6,612 nucleotides of DNA from CAYTPE01 sp964439885. Its GTDB lineage: Bacteria > Patescibacteriota > Patescibacteriia > Magasanikbacterales > GWA2-37-8. The stretch is taken from assembly GCA_964439885.1 (NCBI GenBank), contig CAYTPE010000063.1, positions 1 through 6,612 of the forward strand, read 5' to 3'. Shown in pieces: positions 1 to 6,574 of the stretch. The notes under the pieces were generated by a model. That model was not told the origin of the DNA and ran no database searches. It saw only the letters and a list, made by a program, of their open reading frames with translations. The position numbers were made by a program, and so were the translations under genes. Within the stretch, counting starts at the first letter, position 1, and each line of letters begins with the position of its first letter.

Positions 1-1005
1 ACCATGATGACCGGTGTGGCCACTTTACAGGTGTACGATGCCTGGAATTTGGTGCGTTCTGCCGAAATTGTCAGTGCAGTATCGTTAGAAGCGTTACTCG
101 CTTCAACTGAACCGTTTTTAAAGGAAGCGCAACTTCTCAAGCCGCATCCTGGTCAGCTCAAAACAGCCGCCAATTTGACGGCTTATTTAGCCGATTCGCA
201 CTTAGTTATTCACGAAGGCAAACTAAAAGAAATGCAAGAGGAGCTGCGACAGAGAATGAAACAAAACGGCGATGTATTTGATTCGGGCGTGCATGTCCAA
301 AATGTGTATTCGATGCGAGCCACCCCCCAAGTGCTCGGTGCCGTGCGCGATGCGCTCGAGTATGTGACAGCACGTATCACTACCGAGATGAATTCATCCA
401 ATGATAATCCGTTGTTTCTGCCAGAATTGCACTTAGCATATCAAGGAGCCCACTTTCATGGGCAGCCAGTAGCGTTGCCAATGGACGTGCTCTCCATATC
501 CCTTACTGAAATCGGAATTATCTCCGAGCGCCGACTTAATCGCATGCTTGACAAAGACCGCAGTGGCGGACTCACCGCATTTTTGGCCGGTAGTAAATCA
601 GGTTTGCAGTGCGGTTTTGAGGGCGCCCAATATATACCAACGTCACTTGTAGCGGAATGTCGCACCTTGTGTAACCCTGCCTCAATTCAATCGATTCCGT
701 CAAACGGAGAAAATCAAGATGTGGTAAGTATGGGGCTGGTGGCGGCGCGCAAAGCACGCGACATTAAAGATCGTATAGAATATATTTTGGCGGTTGAGCT
801 TTTGGCAGCGTGCCAGGGTATTGAAGAGAGAGGGGTAAAGAAAGCCGGTTCGCTCTCCCGCCACGTGCTTGAAAAAGTACGTATGCTCGTACCAACATTT
901 AATCAGGACAGACCGATGACAGAGGCATTTGAGCGGATCAAAAATTTGATTCATGATCATATACTAGAAAAATATGCTCGGGAAGTCGGGCATCATCCTC
1001 TCTAG
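1..1005 (+). CDS. MIO-type aromatic amino acid ammonia-lyase/aminomutase, 5'-truncated
   Basis: Partial gene. The frame is open from base 1 (Thr, then Met-Met-Thr-Gly), so the ATG at position 4 is internal to the protein. It belongs to the histidine/phenylalanine/tyrosine ammonia-lyase family (normally about 500-540 aa). Here 334 residues remain, and the N-terminal part with the Ala-Ser-Gly triad that forms the MIO electrophile lies outside the window. Visible family signatures, in fragment numbering, are HPGQ near 49-52, QNVYSMRATPQV near 100-111 (with the conserved active-site Tyr and Arg), MNSSNDNP near 130-137, FHGQP near 152-156, SERRLNR near 175-181 and NQDVVSMG near 239-246. Histidine ammonia-lyases usually carry a QE pair where this protein has NQ, as in Phe/Tyr lyases and aminomutases, so an aromatic substrate is more likely than histidine. 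Lyase and 2,3-aminomutase cannot be told apart here. The product would be an arylacrylate plus ammonia, or a beta-aryl-beta-amino acid. It is followed 7 nt later by a ligase gene, consistent with activation of the product acid. Confidence 0.9.
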   Translation, partial: TMMTGVATLQVYDAWNLVRSAEIVSAVSLEALLASTEPFLKEAQLLKPHPGQLKTAANLTAYLADSHLVIHEGKLKEMQEELRQRMKQNGDVFDSGVHVQNVYSMRATPQVLGAVRDALEYVTARITTEMNSSNDNPLFLPELHLAYQGAHFHGQPVALPMDVLSISLTEIGIISERRLNRMLDKDRSGGLTAFLAGSKSGLQCGFEGAQYIPTSLVAECRTLCNPASIQSIPSNGENQDVVSMGLVAARKARDIKDRIEYILAVELLAACQGIEERGVKKAGSLSRHVLEKVRMLVPTFNQDRPMTEAFERIKNLIHDHILEKYAREVGHHPL

Positions 1006-1012
1006 GTTTTGT

Positions 1013-2464
1013 ATGTTCACAGAAATCAGCAAAAAAATACGTCGTGATCTACGGGTAGTTTCCGCTGCAAAATGGGAAAAGCGCGGAGAAGCAATGGCTT
1101 TAGCGCTCTTTCACGCTGCCGCAAACGCAGTTCCTGCCTATGCTGATTTTTTAAAAAAAAACGAGATTAATCCAAAAAAAATTAAAACGAAAGACGATTT
1201 TTTAAAAATTCCGCTAACAAGTAAGGAGAATTATGTTGAGCGCTACCCGCTGGACGCTTTATGCTGGGGTGGAAGGATTGATAGGGGGGCTGTCGTTGCG
1301 GAGAGTTCGGGCACGTCAGGACGGCATTTTTTGTGGCCACGATTTAAAGAACAGGAAGAAGAGTCTGCCGTTATTCACGACATACTGCTGCGCAGTATCT
1401 TCGGAGCCGAAAAAAAGAAAACTTTATTCGTTGTTACGTTTCATTTGGGAGCACATATCGCGGGAATGATTATTGCTGACTCCATTAAACGCGTGTTGCA
1501 GGCCGGTTTACCGGGTGCTCTTGTCACACCTGGTCTGCAAAAAAACGACATTATACAGCTTATACAAAAATTGCATCCGTCTTTTGAGCAGGTAGTAATT
1601 GCTGGTTATCCGCCATTTTTGAAGGATGTAGTAGAAGATTTGTTGGCCGACGGTTACAACCCCAGCACACACCCGCTTAAGCTTATGTGTTCAGGGGAGT
1701 CTTTCCCCGAGGCCTGGCGGGATGCAATACTTAAAAAAATAAAAAGCTCACCAACTGAAGGAATTTTTAATGTGTACGGTTCAGCCGACTTTGCCATGAT
1801 GGGTCATGAGACGCCACTGACAATAGCCCTGCGTCGTAAAGCATATAAAAATTCCGCTTTAGCCGCTTTACTCGGTGGTACTACCGCACATGTGCCTCCG
1901 CTGTATCAAACGTATCCCACGTCGCGGTATTTTGAGGAAGTTGACGGCGAGCTTGTGTGTACTGCTGCGTCGGGGATTCCCTTGGTTCGTTACGCTATTC
2001 ATGATGCCGGTGCTGTCATTCCATACGAAAAAATAAAATCATATCTCGGCATGACTATAGCACCGCATTGGCGATTACCGATTGTGGCCGTGTACGGAAG
2101 AAAAAACCATACGGCGACGATTTATGCCCTCAATGTATATCCCGAACACATCCAAGAGATTATCGCGCACTCGAAGATAAATACATTTATAACAGGAAAG
2201 TTTTTTTTACAAACACAATATGATGCTGGGCACGATCAGTATTTAGAGCTTCATGTTGAGCTTCTACCAAAACGTGCACATACTAAGAATTTAGAAGTTC
2301 AGTTGGGAGCAGTGGTAACCGCTCAATTACAAAAAATAAATCTCGAATACGGTAAGCTGTATGCGGCAGTCGGCGATAAAGTCTCGGTACGTGTTGTGGC
2401 GCACGCGTTTGGGGATGAAGGATTTAGAGCAATCAAAATGAAACACAAGTATATAGTAAAATAG
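1013..2464 (+). CDS. PaaK-like adenylate-forming ligase (phenylacetate-CoA ligase/LuxE-type family)
   Basis: A protein of 483 aa from the ATG at 1013. An in-frame ATG at 974 would add 13 residues and overlap the lyase gene by 32 nt. I prefer 1013 because it leaves the same 7-nt gap seen at the next junction and has a weak AGG six bases upstream. Members of this ANL-superfamily branch activate carboxylic acids with ATP as acyl-adenylates, often passing them to CoA or a thiol. Visible motifs are the P-loop-like SSGTSG at residues 98-103, the A5-type motif YGSAD at 255-259 (most relatives have Glu as the last residue), an Asp in the 'IHDAG' segment at 331 that fits the ribose-binding position, and GRKN at 362-365, followed by 'ALNVYP', at the hinge to the C-terminal subdomain (usually GRxD). 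The C-terminus 'IKMKHKYI' resembles the ending of PaaK-like proteins. It is slightly longer than PaaK (about 430-440 aa). From context, the substrate is inferred to be the arylacrylate or beta-amino acid made by the upstream enzyme. The exact acceptor is unknown, and no carrier protein is present. Confidence 0.82.
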   Translation: MFTEISKKIRRDLRVVSAAKWEKRGEAMALALFHAAANAVPAYADFLKKNEINPKKIKTKDDFLKIPLTSKENYVERYPLDALCWGGRIDRGAVVAESSGTSGRHFLWPRFKEQEEESAVIHDILLRSIFGAEKKKTLFVVTFHLGAHIAGMIIADSIKRVLQAGLPGALVTPGLQKNDIIQLIQKLHPSFEQVVIAGYPPFLKDVVEDLLADGYNPSTHPLKLMCSGESFPEAWRDAILKKIKSSPTEGIFNVYGSADFAMMGHETPLTIALRRKAYKNSALAALLGGTTAHVPPLYQTYPTSRYFEEVDGELVCTAASGIPLVRYAIHDAGAVIPYEKIKSYLGMTIAPHWRLPIVAVYGRKNHTATIYALNVYPEHIQEIIAHSKINTFITGKFFLQTQYDAGHDQYLELHVELLPKRAHTKNLEVQLGAVVTAQLQKINLEYGKLYAAVGDKVSVRVVAHAFGDEGFRAIKMKHKYIVK

Positions 2465-2471
2465 CAAGTTT

Positions 2472-3527
2472 ATGCACACTCTTATAAAAGAAATAATTAC
2501 AGCATCGATCAACGCTCCGTCGGGTGATAATTCGCAGCCGTGGCGGTTTCTGATTCGACACAATGTACTTTCGATTTTTAATTTACCTGAGCGCGATCTT
2601 ACTTTATATAACCACGCTCAATACGGATCATTTTTGGCGCACGGCGCACTGGTGGAGAATATACTCATCAATGCATCGTGCCATAGTTTAACAGCTACAG
2701 TCGAAGTCTTTCCCGAACCACACAATGACATTTTTGTGTCGCGACTTACCTTCACACCAGCGGCAATACAAGCGGATTCACTACAGCCCTCTATTTCTCA
2801 ACGTTCGACCAATCGTAAAATGTATGCAAAAACCCCCCTTGCTCCTGCTGAGCTTGATGCGTTTAAGCAGTCAGTAGCAGAGGCACACAGCAGCGCTAAG
2901 CTGCATATAATAGAAGATCCGCGGGTACGTAGCAAACTTGCCGACGCCTTAAGCGCAAACGAACGAATTTTATTAGAAAATAAAACGCTTCATGATGTAT
3001 TTTTTTCACACGTACGCTGGTCGCACGAAGAAGAGCAAAAATATAGAACAGGATTGTACGCTAAAACGCTTGAACTCGCACCGCCGCAGTTAGCCGTCTT
3101 TAAATTGTGCCGACGGTGGGGGTTTTTATCCTTGGCGAATCGTTTGGGATTATCCAAATTTATTGCCAAAGAAAATGCTAAAACATACGGTTCAGGTGCG
3201 CTCTTCGGTATTGTTACCATAGCAAACGAGGACAAGAAAAATTATTTTGATGCCGGGCGTGTGATCGAACGAATATGGCTTAAAGCGACCAAGTTTGGAC
3301 TCGGTTTTCAACCAGTTACCGCTATTCCTTATTTAGCACTCAAAGTAGCTGCTGAACCGGAGGTATTTAGTGAGGCTCAGGCGGCCCTTATTACAGCTTC
3401 CGAAAAAACTGTCCGATCGCTTTTTCACATTAATCAGGAGCCGATTGCAATGATATTTAGAATTGGTCATGCGAGCAGTCCAAGCGCCACCTCATCACGT
3501 TTACAGCCAGAAATAATTATTGAGTAA
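2472..3527 (+). CDS. Nitroreductase-family FMN-dependent oxidoreductase, two-domain Acg-like
   Basis: A protein of 351 aa, about twice the length of a single-domain nitroreductase. It fits the pseudo-dimeric arrangement of Acg-like proteins and of nitroreductase domains fused to ThiF/E1-like enzymes. The N-terminal 'APSGDNSQPWRF' (residues 15-26) is the classic flavin-phosphate-binding segment of the family. 'GALVENILINA' (58-68) matches the first core helix, 'QRSTNRKMY' (110-118) the conserved Arg-rich segment opening the second half, and 'SGALFGIVTI' (241-250) with 'GRVIERIWLKATKFGLGFQP' (262-281) the C-terminal flavin-side helix. No signal peptide or membrane segment is seen, so it is probably cytoplasmic. 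The gene starts 7 nt after the ligase stop and almost abuts the kinase gene, so it is very likely co-transcribed with both. Family members reduce nitro groups, quinones or enones, dehydrogenate, or simply sequester flavin. The substrate here is unknown. A redox step on the activated aryl acid is an inference from gene order. No Shine-Dalgarno sequence precedes the ATG. Confidence 0.8.
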   Translation: MHTLIKEIITASINAPSGDNSQPWRFLIRHNVLSIFNLPERDLTLYNHAQYGSFLAHGALVENILINASCHSLTATVEVFPEPHNDIFVSRLTFTPAAIQADSLQPSISQRSTNRKMYAKTPLAPAELDAFKQSVAEAHSSAKLHIIEDPRVRSKLADALSANERILLENKTLHDVFFSHVRWSHEEEQKYRTGLYAKTLELAPPQLAVFKLCRRWGFLSLANRLGLSKFIAKENAKTYGSGALFGIVTIANEDKKNYFDAGRVIERIWLKATKFGLGFQPVTAIPYLALKVAAEPEVFSEAQAALITASEKTVRSLFHINQEPIAMIFRIGHASSPSATSSRLQPEIIIE

Positions 3528-3528
3528 T

Positions 3529-5211
3529 ATGGATTTTTTTCAAAATCTGGATCTGTTCGCCGTAGCAATTTCCGGTGCGGGAATTTTAATATTAGGGTCA
3601 CTTATTTATTTTAGCGATCGCCGGAGCTCGACCAACCAAGCTTTTTTGGCGTTTTCGCTTATGACAGTGTGCTGGAGTGCCCTTAACTATCTAGCATACA
3701 GTTCCACCTCTCCTTACTTCATTATATGGCTGCTGCGATTGGCCATTTTTTGTGCTGTGTGGCATTCGTTTTTCATTTTTCAACTTTTTTATATTTTCCC
3801 CGAAAAAAAATTAACGCTTCCCCGAAGCTATAAATTTGTTTTGCTGCCGCTTATTGGTCTTACATCTGTTGCCACACTTACCCCTTTTGTTTTCACAAAA
3901 ATTGGTTCATTCGCAGAAAATGGTAGGGTGGCTTCTGTGGTAAATGGACCAGGGATTATTCTGTTTACACTGGTGGTGCTTAGTTTAGTGCTTAGTAGTT
4001 TATTTTTACTTATTAAAAAATATTTGCGAGCTCATAATGAGGAACGTCAACAATTTAAATATATTACTATCGGTACATTCATTACATTTGGACTTATTAT
4101 TGTGTATAATTTTGTTTTTCCGGCGTTTCTGAACAATGCAAATTTCATACCGCTTGGCGGAGTTTTTATTTTGCCATTCATTTTGTGCACTTCGTATGCG
4201 ATTATCAAGCACAACCTGCTTAATATAAAAATTCTCGCGACTGAGCTGCTTATCTTTTCACTCGCGGCGGTGTCAATTTTGGAAGCAATTTCATCGCAAA
4301 GCCTAGCGTCACTTTTTTTCCGCATTGTTATTTTTACCCTTGTTTTAATAGTCGGGATCTTTCTTGTGCGCAGTATGCGCATCGAGGTGAGTCAAAAGGA
4401 AGAGTTGGAAGATAAAACACTCGCTCTTGAGCAGGCGAACAATCGCCTACAAGAGCTCGACAAACAAAAAACCGACTTTCTTTCTATTGCCGCGCACCAA
4501 TTGCGCACACCACTTTCTATTTTAAATGGGTATATTGAATTAATTAAAGACGGTGCTTATGGAAAAGTTGGTGTAAAAGTAAAAGATACGCTACGTAATA
4601 TGGACGAAAGTAACGGTCATTTGGTAAAACTCGTTGATGAATTTTTGGATATAACCCGTATTGAGCAAGGTAGGACTAAGTATGATTTTAAAGAGATGGA
4701 TATCTGTCATATTATCGACAGCGCGGTACACGAATTAAAAGAGCGTGCCGAGCAGAAGGGGTTGCGTGTGGCATGGGACCCTACTGAGTGCGATACGCAT
4801 AGTGTTGTTTTGGACGAAGAAAAAATTCGCCATGTGGTATTTAATTTTATTGATAATGCAATTAAATATAGTGATAAAGGTAAAATTTTAATTAAGGCAG
4901 GTGAAGAAAAGGGTGGTCTGGTAGTGCGTATTAGTGACAATGGGTTTGGGTTCAACAAAATAGATGAAGCCAACTTTTTCCAGAAGTTTTACCGCGGTGA
5001 AAATGTCAAAGGGACTAATGTCAACGGTACCGGCCTCGGTCTGTATGTGTGTAAAAAGTTTATCGATGGACACCAGGGGCGTATCTGGGCGCACAGTGAG
5101 GGGCTTGGTAGGGGGAGTGAGTTCGGTTTTTGGGTGCCATTCAAGCAGCCAACTCCCGTGGCGACTGCCTCAACCGTCCCTGCCCGTATTACGCTCGAGT
5201 CAATTAGCTAA
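3529..5211 (+). CDS. Membrane sensor histidine kinase with 7TM_HisK-type N-terminus
   Basis: A protein of 560 aa from the ATG at 3529, one base after the preceding stop. A TTG at 3520 in the same frame would add three residues and overlap the upstream gene by 8 nt. The first ~280 residues are mostly hydrophobic: about seven helices (roughly 9-28, 38-57, 62-88, 102-119, 140-162, 177-197, 206-225) as in the 7TM_HisK module, then a junction 'YAIIKHNLLNIKILATELL' and one or two more helices up to ~281. A charged signalling helix (about 284-318) leads to the HisKA domain with phosphoacceptor His323 in 'FLSIAAHQLRTP'. The HATPase domain has all boxes: N box 'NFIDNAIKYS' (439-448), G1 'DNGFGF' from Asp470, F box 'FFQKFYRG', and G2 'GTGLGL' (500-505). 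The kinase therefore looks catalytically intact. There is no HAMP, PAS or receiver domain and no response regulator in the window, so partner and ligand are unknown. The signal is probably sensed in or near the membrane. Position as the last gene of the lyase-ligase-nitroreductase run suggests co-expression. Confidence 0.93.
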   Translation: MDFFQNLDLFAVAISGAGILILGSLIYFSDRRSSTNQAFLAFSLMTVCWSALNYLAYSSTSPYFIIWLLRLAIFCAVWHSFFIFQLFYIFPEKKLTLPRSYKFVLLPLIGLTSVATLTPFVFTKIGSFAENGRVASVVNGPGIILFTLVVLSLVLSSLFLLIKKYLRAHNEERQQFKYITIGTFITFGLIIVYNFVFPAFLNNANFIPLGGVFILPFILCTSYAIIKHNLLNIKILATELLIFSLAAVSILEAISSQSLASLFFRIVIFTLVLIVGIFLVRSMRIEVSQKEELEDKTLALEQANNRLQELDKQKTDFLSIAAHQLRTPLSILNGYIELIKDGAYGKVGVKVKDTLRNMDESNGHLVKLVDEFLDITRIEQGRTKYDFKEMDICHIIDSAVHELKERAEQKGLRVAWDPTECDTHSVVLDEEKIRHVVFNFIDNAIKYSDKGKILIKAGEEKGGLVVRISDNGFGFNKIDEANFFQKFYRGENVKGTNVNGTGLGLYVCKKFIDGHQGRIWAHSEGLGRGSEFGFWVPFKQPTPVATASTVPARITLESIS

Positions 5212-5219
5212 GGCTGTGT

Positions 5220-5248
5220 TTGCCACATTTGTAAAAACTCGCTATACT
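5220..5248 (+). promoter_or_regulatory. Sigma70-type promoter for the bactofilin unit
   Basis: A -35 box TTGCCA (5220-5225, one mismatch to TTGACA) and a -10 box TATACT (5243-5248, one mismatch to TATAAT) are separated by exactly 17 nt. Transcription would start near 5255 and give a T-rich leader of about 30 nt before the ATG at 5286. The promoter sits in the only real intergenic gap of the window (5212-5285), right after the kinase stop, which supports a new transcription unit here. It is a motif match by eye. Confidence 0.6.
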
Positions 5249-5285
5249 ATCTGATGTTCACTTATTTTTTTAATTTTACCACTGT

Positions 5286-5780
5286 ATGATTTTTCAAAAA
5301 TCTGCCCCCAAAAATTCGGTTGTCGAAGATATGTCTGTGGGCTACCCCACTGAAACAGCCGAAGAAGCACGTTTGCACGATGAGGTAGAAACAGTGGTGG
5401 GTCCCTCCGTGAACGTGGAGGGTGATTTCGCGTCCGAAGGCAATATCATTGTCAAAGGAAGTGTTGCCGGAAGTGTCCACACCAGCCGTCACTTATCCGT
5501 GGAGCAGGGAGCGCGTATTATGGCCAACGTCCGAGCTGGCAGCGCTCGTATTGCCGGTGAGGTGAAGGGTAATATGAAAGTTCGAGAAGCGCTTGAGCTC
5601 ACTTCCACTGCGCGCGTGGTGGGTGACATTGAAGTGAAGGTGCTCGTCATCGAAGCTGGAGCGCTCATATTCGGCAAGGTCTCTATGCCCGGTCTTGAGG
5701 CAGCCGAAGGTAAAGCTCGTTCTCGTAGTAGCACCAAAAAAATTGAAGACATGGGGGAAATGGGTGTTGAACAACAATAG
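5286..5780 (+). CDS. Bactofilin (polymer-forming cytoskeletal protein)
   Basis: A protein of 164 aa, typical for bactofilins. The central part (about residues 36-133) shows the repeating short-strand, Gly/Val/Ile-rich pattern of the right-handed beta-helix, starting with 'TVVGPSVNVEGDFASEGNII' and continuing through 'VKGSVAGSVHTSRHLSVEQG', 'IAGEVKGNMKVREALEL' and 'VVGDIEVKVLVIEAGALIFG'. It is flanked by a charged N-terminal tail (1-35) and a basic/acidic C-terminal tail (134-164), as usual for the family. Bactofilins self-assemble into nucleotide-independent filaments, often on the inner membrane, and scaffold cell-wall or morphogenetic enzymes. There is no transmembrane segment, so any membrane contact would be through the N-terminal tail. 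It has its own predicted promoter upstream. No Shine-Dalgarno precedes the ATG at 5286. An alternative ATG at 5331 (Met16) would shorten only the disordered tail. It is followed 24 nt later by a DAG-kinase-like gene. Family assignment is firm, specific role unknown. Confidence 0.92.
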   Translation: MIFQKSAPKNSVVEDMSVGYPTETAEEARLHDEVETVVGPSVNVEGDFASEGNIIVKGSVAGSVHTSRHLSVEQGARIMANVRAGSARIAGEVKGNMKVREALELTSTARVVGDIEVKVLVIEAGALIFGKVSMPGLEAAEGKARSRSSTKKIEDMGEMGVEQQ

Positions 5781-5788
5781 TGTTCAAC
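5766..5788 (+). repeat. 8-bp inverted repeat (hairpin) spanning the bactofilin stop codon
   Basis: GTTGAACA (5766-5773) pairs perfectly with TGTTCAAC (5781-5788), leaving a 7-nt loop that contains the TAG stop codon (5778-5780). It is not followed by a T-run, so it does not look like an intrinsic terminator. It may be a chance palindrome, an mRNA processing or stability element, or a modulator of translation of the downstream gene, whose start lies 16 nt after the stem. Confidence 0.45.
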
Positions 5789-5804
5789 CTAGCTTCGCAG
5801 CGGT

Positions 5805-6569
5805 ATGTATGTCTATATTTACGACAATTTTTTACGTGACAAAAAATTCGCTGCCACGATAAAGACGATGGAGGTAAGTTTGACTGACTACGGCATCGCC
5901 GGAAAAATTCTTCGTTTGTCTAATTATAATGACGCGAGGCCCATCATCGAGGAAGAAATCCGGCGTGGCGCGAAGACCATCGTTATCGTCGGCAACGATG
6001 AAACATTCGGTCAGATCCTTTCGCGTGCGGCTACGGCCGAGTGTACGTTTGGTTTTTTGCCGGTGGGCCCACACAACACCATTGCCGAGGTGCTTGGTAT
6101 TGGGGAAGGAGTGGTCGGCTGCGACGTGCTCTCTCGTCGTCGTAAGCAATTGCTCGACGTGGGCTGGGTTAACAACCGATATTTTGTTGGCCAGCTGCAT
6201 GTGATGCCGAGTCGAGTGGAAGTGGTGTATGATGAGCGTTTTCGCGTTACAGCCAATGACTTGATGGAAGTAGTGGTGTGTAATTTGCAACCATTTTATT
6301 GGAAAAAAAGCAAAAAAGATCAAAATGAGCATGTGGTGCACCCCCAAGACGGTAAACTCGAAGCATTTATCCGCCCCTTGACAAAGAAGCGGTGGTGGGG
6401 GTATACATATGAGGACCCAAGCGTATTTCCGTTTAACGAAATGGAAATTCACGCCGACGAACCATTCACGGTAGTGGCCGATGGCCGTACGACCAAAGAA
6501 ATTAAACTCAAAATACATCTGGCTCAAAGCCGGATCGACATGATTGTCGGAAGGGACAGAAAATTTTAA
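5805..6569 (+). CDS. Divergent diacylglycerol kinase-like (DAGK_cat/LCB5-fold) protein
   Basis: A protein of 254 aa, shorter than typical bacterial lipid kinases of this fold (about 290-310 aa). 'GAKTIVIVGNDETFGQIL' (about 55-72) lies where family members have the GGDGT nucleotide-binding loop, and 'GFLPVGPHNTIAEVLGIG' (83-100) aligns with the PxGTGNdfA-LGI segment, so the N-terminal kinase fold is recognisable. The C-terminal half (about 115-254) has the beta-sandwich-like pattern of the family, with 'QDGKLEAFI' (181-189) and 'VVADGRTTKE' (223-232) in place of the usual DGE segment. All three signatures are altered: GGDGT reads GNDET (63-67), GTGN reads GPHN (88-91), and DGE reads DGR (226-228). 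Activity as a lipid kinase is therefore doubtful. It may be a pseudokinase, a lineage-specific variant, or an enzyme with another substrate. No membrane segment or signal peptide is seen. It probably shares the bactofilin transcript (24-nt gap). No clear ribosome binding site precedes the ATG. Confidence 0.7.
   Translation: MYVYIYDNFLRDKKFAATIKTMEVSLTDYGIAGKILRLSNYNDARPIIEEEIRRGAKTIVIVGNDETFGQILSRAATAECTFGFLPVGPHNTIAEVLGIGEGVVGCDVLSRRRKQLLDVGWVNNRYFVGQLHVMPSRVEVVYDERFRVTANDLMEVVVCNLQPFYWKKSKKDQNEHVVHPQDGKLEAFIRPLTKKRWWGYTYEDPSVFPFNEMEIHADEPFTVVADGRTTKEIKLKIHLAQSRIDMIVGRDRKF
6378..6407 (+). promoter_or_regulatory. Possible internal promoter upstream of tRNA-Leu
   Basis: A perfect -35 hexamer TTGACA (6378-6383) is followed after 18 nt by TATACA (6402-6407), which matches four of six -10 positions. 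It lies inside the DAG-kinase-like coding region, about 170 nt before the tRNA, and could supply extra transcription of the tRNA. The hexamer is explained equally well by the codons for Leu-Thr, so this is a weak call. Confidence 0.25.
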
Positions 6570-6574
6570 AATAT

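Noticed and set aside
4..6. ATG at position 4 as the real start of the ammonia-lyase
   Set aside because: The frame is open to base 1 and the protein would lack the MIO-forming region that every family member needs. The gene is cut by the window edge.
1151..1161. Homopolymer A run in the ligase gene as a frameshift or programmed slippage site
   Set aside because: The frame continues intact through it with conserved family sequence after it, and no alternative product is evident.
1233..1469. 78-codon plus-strand frame inside the ligase gene
   Set aside because: It overlaps the SSGTSG motif region of the ligase in another frame and shows no domain of its own.
4047..4382. 111-codon minus-strand frame within the kinase membrane region
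   Set aside because: It lies wholly opposite conserved transmembrane helices of the kinase, with a composition that looks like a by-product of hydrophobic codons.
4964..5254. 96-codon plus-strand frame overlapping the kinase 3' end and running into the intergenic gap
   Set aside because: It is out of frame with the conserved HATPase G2 region, has no recognisable domain, and covers the promoter.
5260..5277. T-rich tract after the kinase gene as an intrinsic terminator
   Set aside because: No convincing GC-rich stem precedes the T-run, and it lies downstream of the predicted -10 box, so it belongs to the bactofilin leader.
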